Positions 1 to 6,537 of a stretch of DNA of 6,595 bases are shown here, piece by piece. The notes under the pieces were generated by a model. That model did no database searches. It worked only from the letters and a program-made list of their open reading frames with translations, and was not told where the DNA came from. Each line of letters starts with the position of its first letter. The stretch's first letter is position 1. Origin of the DNA: Oligoflexales bacterium (GTDB taxonomy: Bacteria > Bdellovibrionota > Oligoflexia > Oligoflexales > Oligoflexaceae); NCBI GenBank assembly GCA_015232735.1, contig JADFZC010000142.1, positions 1 to 6,595 on the forward strand. Reading direction: 5' to 3'. The translations under genes and the position numbers were made by a program.

Positions 1-2
1 TG

Positions 3-1925
3 ATCATCCTTGCGGATACGGGCAGCGGAATGGTCTATGAAATCAAGGGCGACTTCGAGTTCATTCCGCCTTATAAATATTTTTCCGCGTTTGTGGCGGA
101 AAATCCTGTCACCGACAATATAGATTTCGTCAAATATGTAAAAAGATCTGAAATGAAATCTGTCTACGAACTTTCATATGAAGATATCCATCACCCTGTC
201 TGGTATATCCTCGATGTAAAAAATTCCAGCGACGCCATGGGGCGGCTCGTGCTTGAGGCCACTGGAGGAATAAAAACCTTCATGGTTAAGGCTATAGACG
301 AAAATGGGATCAAAAATGATGCAGAAAGCGAGGTTAATCATTTTTTTGCTTTTGCCAGATTTCTTTTGAAATTTAAAAGAGGCAGTTTCAGAATTTTCAT
401 GCGATCCGAAGGATATCTGCAAAATGCCTCATTTTTTATTTTGGTACAGGATGTCGGAAAATCCTATGAAACCGATTCCACAATAACCACCCTGATCGGT
501 GTCATTAAAGTCATAATACTGGGAGGGATTGCCAATCTCATAATCAGCAGTGTTCTTTTCCTATGGTATTTCAGGGAAAAGATTCCCTTGTACTATTTCT
601 TTTTGCTCAACGCCCTTTTTGTCTATGTCTATTCGATAACGTGCCAGATTTCAACCAGAATCGATGCAGATGTCATGAATCTGATAAAATATGACACAGA
701 AAAAGGGTATTTAATCAACGCATGGCCTTATGTAATCATTTCCCTTCACATCTGTTTCATTTTACTAACAGCTTCGGCCGGCAATCTCTATGATTTGAGA
801 AACAAGTCAAAATGGTCCCATTATTCTCTTATTCTTATTATTTTATTAATGTTTCAGGAGATGACTTCGCTTATTATCAGCGATTTTTATCTGTCAAGAT
901 TAAATGCCAACCTGAACCTTCTTGCTATTTTCCTGGCATCACTGATTTGCGTTTTAAAATACAACGATGAACCTTTCATCAAAAAGCTTCCAAGCCTGGG
1001 AATTGTCACTATAGCATATAGTGTCGTTGCGATTCCTTTTTTTTCGGTCGTCAATACTCTAAAGATCGGCAATGAACTCATGATGATAATATTTTGCCTT
1101 GCCAGCATTGCCATCAGTTTTTTCCTGCCCGTTATCTTCGCAATCAACCTGAACAAGCGGCAAAAGGGTACCGTATGGATAAGAAGAGAGATAAAATCTG
1201 CCAAGAAGGAAGAAATATATACGATGTACAACCATAGGCTGATAGAACCAATCCTGCATTACCAGGATGCAATGTCTGTCTCGTTCAGGCACAGGCTATC
1301 TCTGAGGGGACCTAATCATTGGTATGGACTTCGCAGAATCGACGACCGAAATTCAATTCTGATAGCATTTGTCGACGTCAAGAGGCAAGGCTCCCAGGCA
1401 GCCATACTCAAAGGTTTCCTTACAGGAATTTTTCATGCAATGGAAATATTGGATGATGAGGGTACTGATGATACAGCCAGAATCGAAAGGTATCTTTCCA
1501 CTATCGTGACGGCACTTGCCGATAATCTGCATTACAAGGTTTTTCAAACAGATATTCTGCTTGTACTTATTTCTTTCAATACGCGCTGTCTTTACATCAT
1601 GCATAACAACCGTGAAATTTTTACGTTAATCACTAAAAATGTGGAGGATCAGCTGACAAAAGTCGAAAGTGAATCCCTGAAAGAACATTTTTCAAAGACA
1701 TGTCTGAAAATTGATATGATCGATAACCTCATAATTCACAGTAAAAATGTAAACAATGAGGAACTAGCAAAATACGATCCCGAGGATCTGACTGACGAGA
1801 AACTGTCCCTGAAACGGATAAATTTTCTCAGGAAAGACGAAGACCAGGGTGAGATTTGCCTTTTGAACATCCATTTTCTGAAAAAAGAAGGCAGCCAACT
1901 GCCTCACAATGATGCAGTGGCGTAG
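3..1925 (+). CDS. 7TM sensor with degenerate SpoIIE/PP2C-type phosphatase domain (5' partial, predicted pseudophosphatase)
   Basis: The frame is open to the left edge, so the true start lies outside the window. The first internal Met (30) has no spaced ribosome binding site and would remove any signal peptide. Numbered from that Met, residues 1-145 resemble a 7TMR-DISM periplasmic sensor domain (a GDFEF motif, then a beta-rich stretch around HPVWYILDV). Seven hydrophobic helices follow at about 152-180, 187-207, 233-254, 264-284, 292-310, 321-342 and 350-373. The cytoplasmic part (about 410-617) aligns by eye with the SpoIIE domain of the next gene. However, GGD is GPN (427-429), GDVTGHG is VDVKRQG (448-454, only the Asp kept), YTDG is HSKN (570-573) and DDTS is lost near 605. 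In this family those acidic residues bind the catalytic metals, so activity is unlikely. I infer a regulatory or receptor role with the downstream paralogue. It probably shares an operon with that gene. Confidence 0.85.
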   Translation: MILADTGSGMVYEIKGDFEFIPPYKYFSAFVAENPVTDNIDFVKYVKRSEMKSVYELSYEDIHHPVWYILDVKNSSDAMGRLVLEATGGIKTFMVKAIDENGIKNDAESEVNHFFAFARFLLKFKRGSFRIFMRSEGYLQNASFFILVQDVGKSYETDSTITTLIGVIKVIILGGIANLIISSVLFLWYFREKIPLYYFFLLNALFVYVYSITCQISTRIDADVMNLIKYDTEKGYLINAWPYVIISLHICFILLTASAGNLYDLRNKSKWSHYSLILIILLMFQEMTSLIISDFYLSRLNANLNLLAIFLASLICVLKYNDEPFIKKLPSLGIVTIAYSVVAIPFFSVVNTLKIGNELMMIIFCLASIAISFFLPVIFAINLNKRQKGTVWIRREIKSAKKEEIYTMYNHRLIEPILHYQDAMSVSFRHRLSLRGPNHWYGLRRIDDRNSILIAFVDVKRQGSQAAILKGFLTGIFHAMEILDDEGTDDTARIERYLSTIVTALADNLHYKVFQTDILLVLISFNTRCLYIMHNNREIFTLITKNVEDQLTKVESESLKEHFSKTCLKIDMIDNLIIHSKNVNNEELAKYDPEDLTDEKLSLKRINFLRKDEDQGEICLLNIHFLKKEGSQLPHNDAVA

Positions 1926-1970
1926 AGGTCACTTGAAATATATCTGGAATTTATTTGCCAATAAGGCGGC

Positions 1971-1975
1971 AAGGA
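1971..1975 (+). promoter_or_regulatory. Ribosome binding site selecting the 1981 start
   Basis: AAGGA lies 5 nt before the ATG at 1981, within a purine-rich run. The nearest purine-rich motif to the alternative ATG at 1909 is GAAGG at 1887-1891, which is 17 nt away and too distant. This favours a 55-bp gap between the two phosphatase-type genes over a 17-bp overlap. Confidence 0.6.
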
Positions 1976-1980
1976 AAAAA

Positions 1981-3942
1981 ATGAGAGCCAATACCATCAT
2001 AATTCTGTTTCTTAGCCATTTCTTATGCCAGAGCAGCCTCATTGCAAAGGATCTCATATACTCGAAAGATAAAAAAGTTGTTATGGACCTTTACAGATAT
2101 CTTGATGTATACACGCAAAAATTTGACGAAGACACAAGCCTGACAGAGATTCCCAATTTTGTTCCATCATCTTTCAACCCCCTGGAATTCTCACTATATT
2201 CCAGCGGGGATAAACTTGAAATATTCAGACTAACCATAGTAAATCCCTATAAGGATCAGATAAACCTCATAATCAGCCAGCATGTTGAATCCAAGAGATT
2301 TTTTGTTGCTGAAGAAAGGCAAAACAGACTTGAGATGATGCCTCCATACAGACTTTTGTCGGCAAATCCAGCCGCCTTCGAGGTCACTTTAAAAGAGGGC
2401 GTGAATGTTTTCTACATAGGATTGAGAAGCAATTTCACCCCTGGATACGCCCTCTTTGCCACTGAATCAAAAAATTTCGCGAATATCAGCTATTTTTTAA
2501 TTGTTTTCCAGTTTGCAACAATAGGATCCCAGACCGTGCTCGCCGCCATCATTGTTATCTTTCTGTTTTCAAGAAAACAATCGATTTATTTCTATTTTCT
2601 TATTGATATCGTCACCATTCTCCTTATCTGCAGATATTCCCTGATTATTTTTGATTTGAAGCCGGTGATCACGTTACCCTCCGTCAACTTCAATTCCAAA
2701 CTGGGAATATGGTGCAGCAATTTCGACCTTGGATATTACTGTTTCATCCTGCAGCCGCTCATGACGATACCTTTGCAGAGCCTGCTTCTGGATCTCAAGA
2801 AAAAAAATCCAAGGTGGCATCTCTTTGCCATCCTGTCTCCAATCCTTTTTTTATTTCTTCTGCCTTTCCTCACATACTTTGGAAGATTACTGGCTCATTT
2901 TTCAGCTGCCATATTCTACGGCACAATATGCCTCATCCATTTTTATCTCGCAAAAAAATACACAGTAAACAAAATCTGGCTGAACATGAGCGGATCTATA
3001 CCGTTCATTCTGTTTTATCTTTTTATATTCACAAGTCACTATATTCCAATTTTTAATCTCGATTTCACAGTTTTCATGATTTCACAATATTCAATCTACA
3101 CAATACATTTGATACTTGTAGGCATTCCCACACTAAAGATACTTAGACTGGATCAAATCACGATCGATGAGATCTACTCGAACGAGGAGGCTGGTCAGGC
3201 ACTCCAGTCGGCTGTCATGACAGGTCTTTCTGAGATTAGAAGCAATACGATCATAAACAATATTTTTGATATCGAAATATTTTACAAATCAGCAAGCAGG
3301 ACCGGAGGAGATTGCCTTGGCTTCAGGCATTTCAGGGAGTCGGAGCTTTTTATGGCATACATAGGCGATGTAACGGGACACGGGGTTTCATCCGCAATAA
3401 TCACCGGTATCGTCAACGGAGTAATAAAAACAACTGAAGCACCAAAAATGAACGAAAATCGGGATGAACCGATTAATCAGTTCCTGACCGATATAGTCCT
3501 ATCCCTGAATAAAACCCTTTATAAAACTTCGGATATGATCGGCAAGGCACTCACTGCAATTATTACGGTTTTCGATTTGAAAACAGACAAAGCCTATATG
3601 ATAAATGCCTCCCATCCATTTCCAATCATGCATTCAGATGTCCTTATACCCCTGACGTCCGCCAACTCATCCATAATGGGGATTTCTGAAAAGCCAAAAA
3701 TTCATGTGAACAGATACACAATGAATCCTGGATACTCTCTATTTCTTTATACTGATGGACTATTTGAAAATTCACGAACGAATTTGAATCCATTGAAGCT
3801 GAAGCCGATCATAAAAAATATCATAAAAACAAAAACGGCCAGCGAATTAAAAGAGGTCATCGTGGGAATGTTCAATGAATCTGTAAAAAATATAACAGAG
3901 ATCGATGATACATCATTCATTATCATACGAAAAAGAAGCTAA
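1981..3942 (+). CDS. 7TM sensor serine phosphatase, SpoIIE/PP2C family (intact catalytic motifs)
   Basis: This is a predicted inner-membrane serine/threonine phosphatase. Residues are numbered from the chosen Met at 1981. Residues 1-22 look like a signal peptide (short basic start, hydrophobic core, then LIA before KDL). Residues 23-168 form a periplasmic 7TMR-DISM-like domain. Seven membrane helices lie at about 170-197, 201-224, 250-271, 279-301, 304-324, 337-356 and 362-386. The SpoIIE domain (about 430-653) has every hallmark: GGD (442-444), GDVTGHG (462-468), NASHP (542-546), LYTDG (589-593) and DDTSF (642-646). Family members usually dephosphorylate STAS-domain anti-sigma antagonists in partner switching; no such partner gene is in the window. 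The frame extends up to an ATG at 1909, overlapping the previous gene by 17 bp, but that start has no well-placed ribosome binding site. The 1981 start has one and gives a cleaner signal peptide. Function is confident; ligand and substrate are unknown. Confidence 0.9.
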   Translation: MRANTIIILFLSHFLCQSSLIAKDLIYSKDKKVVMDLYRYLDVYTQKFDEDTSLTEIPNFVPSSFNPLEFSLYSSGDKLEIFRLTIVNPYKDQINLIISQHVESKRFFVAEERQNRLEMMPPYRLLSANPAAFEVTLKEGVNVFYIGLRSNFTPGYALFATESKNFANISYFLIVFQFATIGSQTVLAAIIVIFLFSRKQSIYFYFLIDIVTILLICRYSLIIFDLKPVITLPSVNFNSKLGIWCSNFDLGYYCFILQPLMTIPLQSLLLDLKKKNPRWHLFAILSPILFLFLLPFLTYFGRLLAHFSAAIFYGTICLIHFYLAKKYTVNKIWLNMSGSIPFILFYLFIFTSHYIPIFNLDFTVFMISQYSIYTIHLILVGIPTLKILRLDQITIDEIYSNEEAGQALQSAVMTGLSEIRSNTIINNIFDIEIFYKSASRTGGDCLGFRHFRESELFMAYIGDVTGHGVSSAIITGIVNGVIKTTEAPKMNENRDEPINQFLTDIVLSLNKTLYKTSDMIGKALTAIITVFDLKTDKAYMINASHPFPIMHSDVLIPLTSANSSIMGISEKPKIHVNRYTMNPGYSLFLYTDGLFENSRTNLNPLKLKPIIKNIIKTKTASELKEVIVGMFNESVKNITEIDDTSFIIIRKRS

Positions 3943-3956
3943 TCCCATTCATCATT

Positions 3957-4238
3957 TTATTCTCTATTGGCGATCTTCTCTATCTCCCTGGCAACTTCCT
4001 CACAGGATAATCCGGTAATTTTTGAAAGTTGCTCGATATCGTATTTAATGTTTGAAAATGCTATTAAATTATGAAGTATAGCGATACGACCCATTCGGTC
4101 ACCTTTTTCGATACCTTCTTCTCTACCTTCTTCTCTACCTTTTTCGATACCTTCCGCAATACCTTCTTCTCTGCCTTTTGCCAGACCTTCCGCAAGACCC
4201 TCTGCACGGGCACCTGCGAGATTGGATACATAACGCAT
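3957..4238 (-). CDS. Candidate internal product of the Rpn gene (RpnS-like C-terminal protein, 93 aa)
   Basis: Met249 of the nuclease frame is preceded by a purine-rich run containing AAGG 5 nt and GGAG 9 nt before the ATG. This is a much better ribosome binding site than that of the full-length start. Translation from it would give a 93-residue protein made of the xxxG repeat block and the helical tail, without the nuclease domain. In E. coli, rpn genes are known to encode a short C-terminal form from an internal start that inhibits the full-length nuclease. Applying that here is inference, because this protein belongs to a related but different Pfam family (PDDEXK_2 rather than the YhgA-like group). 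Confidence 0.35.
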   Translation of the reverse strand: MRYVSNLAGARAEGLAEGLAKGREEGIAEGIEKGREEGREEGIEKGDRMGRIAILHNLIAFSNIKYDIEQLSKITGLSCEEVAREIEKIANRE

Positions 4239-4982
4239 TAACCCCTTCTCCCTAATCCGTGCAAGTTCTTTGGCATCAGGGTCGGCTGATAAAATTTCCA
4301 AAGTCTTTTTCGTCTTCTGGATCACTTTTTTAGTTTTATTGAGAGATGGATTATTCATGTGCTCCTCCATAAGAGTCAAATCATCCGGATTATATAAAAA
4401 TCGCACCCACAGATCCAAAGAATTATTTCTGCCAGAATGGCGGCTTTGATCAATACCCTGAATTAACTTCTCAATTTCAATGAAATGAGCAATAAAATAC
4501 GATTTTAAAAAGGCCCTCTGGCGACACTCCTGCATGTAAAAAGAGAGATGGTAATCTTCAAAATCGGTCTCAAAATACTTTTTTACGAGGAAAAAAATCG
4601 AAATGACAGGTTTAAGCATTTCATAAGAATCGCCAGCCTTCAACTGACAAGAAGCCATTTTTGCCAGATAGTAGGTCGACCTTTGGCTCAGGAAATATTC
4701 GTTTCCCATTTGCATCTCGATATCAATTCTGCAGCCATCATCCAGCTTGACCAGAATATCGAGAACCACCCCCTTCTCTTCGATATTCTCTTTTGGCAGG
4801 GTTGGGTTTAACACTTCAAGCTCAAGGATTGGCGAAACAGGGTCGATAACAGCCGTTATGATATCCATCAAGCCTTCTTTACTGTGAGGCTGGGCAAATA
4901 ACATCTTAAATACAACATCCAGCTTGGGATCAAGATGATCGCCCTCTTTGCTGTTTTTTTTCACTCCATTTTCCTCGCTCAT
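3957..4982 (-). CDS. Rpn family PDDEXK nuclease (PDDEXK_2 'transposase family' protein)
   Basis: This is a predicted DNA nuclease of the recombination-promoting (Rpn) type. The N-terminal half matches the family pattern: LDPKLDVVFKMLF (18-30, with Asp22), VLEVLNP-like strand near 54-60, VVLDI with Asp75, IEMQ (88-91, Glu89 and Gln91) and the Tyr-rich helix RSTYYLAK (101-108) before LKPVISI. Asp22, Asp75, Glu89 and Gln91 are the expected PD-(D/E)xK-type active-site residues, so the enzyme looks intact. The C-terminal 93 residues hold ten 4-residue xxxG repeats (259-298) and a helical end. The length of 341 residues is normal for the family. The ATG at 4982 has no ribosome binding site, whereas a GTG at 4964 (codon 7) has GAGGA 7 nt upstream, so the true start may be six codons later. 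The gene converges on the phosphatase with a 14-bp gap and no visible terminator. The family is often annotated as a transposase, but no transposon ends are seen. Confidence 0.88.
   Translation of the reverse strand: MSEENGVKKNSKEGDHLDPKLDVVFKMLFAQPHSKEGLMDIITAVIDPVSPILELEVLNPTLPKENIEEKGVVLDILVKLDDGCRIDIEMQMGNEYFLSQRSTYYLAKMASCQLKAGDSYEMLKPVISIFFLVKKYFETDFEDYHLSFYMQECRQRAFLKSYFIAHFIEIEKLIQGIDQSRHSGRNNSLDLWVRFLYNPDDLTLMEEHMNNPSLNKTKKVIQKTKKTLEILSADPDAKELARIREKGLMRYVSNLAGARAEGLAEGLAKGREEGIAEGIEKGREEGREEGIEKGDRMGRIAILHNLIAFSNIKYDIEQLSKITGLSCEEVAREIEKIANRE
4089..4208 (-). repeat. In-frame 12-bp tandem repeats in the Rpn C-terminal region
   Basis: Ten consecutive 4-residue units (RAEG, LAEG, LAKG, REEG, IAEG, IEKG, REEG, REEG, IEKG, DRMG) place Gly at every fourth position from 262 to 298. 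At the DNA level this is a degenerate 12-bp repeat. Such xEG tails are typical of this nuclease family and tend to vary in copy number between relatives. A change in copy number keeps the frame. Confidence 0.85.
4242..4253 (-). promoter_or_regulatory. Internal ribosome binding site inside the Rpn gene
   Basis: On the minus strand this segment reads AGGGAGAAGGGG, ending 3 nt before the internal ATG at 4238. It contains GGAG at 9 nt and AAGG at 5 nt from that ATG, both plausible Shine-Dalgarno placements. It also encodes ordinary residues (Arg-Glu-Lys-Gly), so a chance match is possible. Confidence 0.4.
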
Positions 4983-5021
4983 TAAAAGATGTCATATTCG
5001 AGGAAATGTTTGTTATTTGCC

Positions 5022-5043
5022 AGTGACATTTGAAAATGTCACT
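5022..5043. promoter_or_regulatory. Perfect 10-bp inverted repeat upstream of the Rpn gene (candidate operator)
   Basis: AGTGACATTT and AAATGTCACT are perfect reverse complements separated by GA, centred about 50 bp upstream of the Rpn ATG. A partial copy of the core (ATGTCA) recurs at 4989-4994, next to the start codon. Neither strand has a T-run after the dyad, so it is a poor terminator and more likely a binding site for a dimeric regulator. A weaker dyad, TGATAC/GTATCA with a 12-bp spacer, lies at 5047-5070. I see no convincing -35/-10 pair. Confidence 0.45.
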
Positions 5044-5080
5044 CGATGATACGCTTAATGATATGTATCAAATGGAGTGT

Positions 5081-5136
5081 GGAGGGGAATTGGATTTACC
5101 CCAATTATCCAAGGTAACGTCATGTGTCACCAATAT
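5081..5136. repeat. Full-length unit 1 (divergent, 56 bp)
   Basis: This unit lies at the Rpn-side edge of the array. It is one base shorter than the parent and carries several private changes (AATTGG, CAATTATCCAAGG and TGTCACC in place of AATGGG, CAACTATCCAGGG and TGTCCCC). That marks it as the oldest or least homogenised copy. Confidence 0.85.
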
Positions 5137-5150
5137 GGTGTCACCAATAT

Positions 5151-5207
5151 GGAAGAGGAATGGGATTTACCCCAACTATCCAGGGTAACGTCATGTGTCC
5201 CCAATAT
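5151..5207. repeat. Full-length unit 3 (57 bp)
   Basis: This copy differs from the copy at 5280-5336 at a single base (GGAAGAGG against GGAAGGGG), so the two share a very recent origin or have been homogenised. Confidence 0.9.
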
Positions 5208-5279
5208 GCCCCAATATGCAACTATCCAGGGTAACGTCATGTGTCCCCAATATGCCCAATATGCAATATGCACCAATAT

Positions 5280-5336
5280 GGAAGGGGAATGGGATTTACC
5301 CCAACTATCCAGGGTAACGTCATGTGTCCCCAATAT
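5280..5336. repeat. Full-length unit 9 (57 bp, taken as the parent)
   Basis: This is the copy I used as the reference. The suffixes of this sequence account for units 4-7 and 10-18, allowing one internal base change in unit 13. All units to its right (gene side) are 28 bp or shorter. Confidence 0.9.
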
Positions 5337-5479
5337 GTCAACGTCATGTGTCCCCAATATTGTCCCCAATATTCCCCAATATCCAGGGTAACGTCATGTG
5401 TCCCGAATATCATGTGTCCCCAATATAGTCCCCAATATACATGTGTCCCCAATATGTGTCCCCAATATGCAATATGATG

Positions 5480-6532
5480 CTACCAAATTTTTGCAGCCTT
5501 ATTTTTTAGCAATTGGGATTGCACCATGATCCAGCTTCCCAAACCGTTTAAATCCTTGTTGTAGTGCTTTTTCACATATTGCTTTGAATAACTCAAAGTC
5601 ACTTTTCCAAATTCCTTAGCTACATTTTTGCTGGAAGGAAACTGTTCATCACGTCCCGATATTTTCGCGAAAAGGTGCATATTGATTGTCACCCACAGTG
5701 ACAAACCTCTATTAAAAATATAATCTTCCTCAGTCGCATTGACCACACTTGGAATTAATAGCTTTGGCAAAAGCAGTTCCAGGTTGCTGAGATTTCCAAT
5801 CACAAATGCCATATTCCATGATTCATATAGTGCGGGCCAGCCGGACCTGAACTGATTTTTAACGAAATAACTCCCTGGAAGCACCTCCACTTTTAACACC
5901 GGCTCCTCCATGATCAAGCCCATACCGGCAAGCGCGTTGTCTTTTCTGCCTTCAAGATAGTCTGTCACCACTGCTTCAGAGATATTAAGCTGCAAAAACA
6001 AGTTTCTCTCTTTAAAAAGTGAACCTTGAATTGTGCCTGGCCCCTGACGCCTGATCCGGCCATATTGATCGAAAACATAGTCCATTGTTTTGGTCTTGAT
6101 CGGCTCAAAAATACTTTTGGTTATTCTCGCGATATCATAGCTTGACGAAAAGAAATCCCGCGGTATGCCATTTTTTTCCCGCAGAGTCAAATAGTACTCC
6201 CGGACTTCATCGGTAAAATTGATGTCAACAGCCATTTTTTTGGTCAATTCCTCAAGGAGATACATGAGATGAATTGCCCTTTTTATTTTTTTCCTTGCGG
6301 CTTCATTTTCCGGATTTGGCAATAAATCTTTCTGTACCGCAACGCATAAAAAGTCCCTGAGCACCGGCTGCTTGGTATTAATACCCTCTATCACTTCATT
6401 TAACATGGGGCGAAGCGGTTGCGACGCTGTCAACTTTGCTCCAAGAGAACTTGTGAACGATGCAAAATCTGCCATTCGCAAATCATTAGCCAAAACATCT
6501 TTAAGAAGTTCAACATCAGTGCTCATGTCCAT
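5480..6532 (-). CDS. Hypothetical protein, 350 aa, soluble
   Basis: I do not recognise this protein. It has no signal peptide and no membrane helix, so it is probably cytoplasmic. The first 120 residues look mostly helical, with a basic KKIKR segment at 81-85. The middle holds RRQGPGTIQGSLF (161-173) and a short beta-rich stretch PVLKVEVLPGSYFVKNQF (211-228). The last third is rich in Leu, aromatic residues and Lys, and ends KIW. The ATG at 6532 is chosen because GGA lies 6 nt upstream and an in-frame TGA lies further upstream. A second ATG two codons in is less well spaced. The stop lies 4 bp from the end of the repeat array, so the array would form the start of its 3' untranslated region. 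There is no sign of frameshift or truncation. The gene runs in the same direction as the Rpn gene but is separated from it by 497 bp, so an operon is not implied. Confidence 0.8.
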   Translation of the reverse strand: MDMSTDVELLKDVLANDLRMADFASFTSSLGAKLTASQPLRPMLNEVIEGINTKQPVLRDFLCVAVQKDLLPNPENEAARKKIKRAIHLMYLLEELTKKMAVDINFTDEVREYYLTLREKNGIPRDFFSSSYDIARITKSIFEPIKTKTMDYVFDQYGRIRRQGPGTIQGSLFKERNLFLQLNISEAVVTDYLEGRKDNALAGMGLIMEEPVLKVEVLPGSYFVKNQFRSGWPALYESWNMAFVIGNLSNLELLLPKLLIPSVVNATEEDYIFNRGLSLWVTINMHLFAKISGRDEQFPSSKNVAKEFGKVTLSYSKQYVKKHYNKDLNGLGSWIMVQSQLLKNKAAKIW

Positions 6533-6537
6533 ATCTA

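Larger units (their letters stand above)
5081..5475. repeat. Array of 18 nested, 5'-truncated repeats sharing one AATAT end
   Basis: The block divides completely into 18 contiguous units, each ending in AATAT. Lengths in order are 56, 14, 57, 10, 36, 9, 7, 10, 57, 24, 12, 10, 28, 16, 12, 17, 13 and 7 bp. Every shorter unit, apart from one to three junction bases, is a right-hand suffix of the 57-bp parent, with rare single-base changes. On the minus strand each unit therefore begins ATATTGGGGACACATG and is cut off at a variable distance. The parent has two possible small hairpins: TGGG/CCCA around the ATTTAC loop, and an imperfect one between GGGTAAC and GTGTCCC. The GGGGACA core recalls REP-like elements linked to IS200-type (RAYT) transposases, but none is encoded here. 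Open frames across the block are by-products of the 57-bp (19-codon) period. Confidence 0.9.

Noticed and set aside
30..32. ATG at 30 as the start of the first gene
   Set aside because: The frame is open further left, there is no spaced ribosome binding site, and a periplasmic sensor domain needs a signal sequence that would lie upstream.
887..1231. Open frame on the minus strand opposite the first phosphatase-type gene, and similar ones at 174-422, 1059-1292, 1353-1604, 2709-3056 and 4548-4811
   Set aside because: They lie wholly within strongly supported genes in other frames, and show no family features or ribosome binding sites.
1909..1925. ATG at 1909 and a 17-bp overlap between the two phosphatase-type genes
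   Set aside because: No ribosome binding site lies at a suitable distance, while the ATG at 1981 has AAGGA 5 nt upstream and a clean signal peptide. The overlap start cannot be fully excluded, since translational coupling could use it.
2098..2103. Lipoprotein signal in the second phosphatase
   Set aside because: The only Cys in the signal region is preceded by HFL, which does not fit a lipobox, so ordinary signal peptide cleavage or anchoring is more likely.
3940..3960. Shared bidirectional terminator between the phosphatase and Rpn genes
   Set aside because: The 14-bp gap and its flanks hold no GC-rich hairpin with a T-run.
5022..5043. Rho-independent terminator
   Set aside because: The stem is AT-rich in the middle and has no T-run on either side, so an operator is the better reading.
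5081..5475. CRISPR array
   Set aside because: There are no constant-length repeats separated by unique spacers. Units abut directly and vary in length, and no cas gene is visible.
5077..5477. Several open reading frames of 70-104 codons on both strands across the repeat array
   Set aside because: They exist because the 57-bp unit equals 19 codons and lacks stops in some frames. They have no conserved protein features, their 'repeats' shift frame at each truncated unit, and they overlap each other on both strands.
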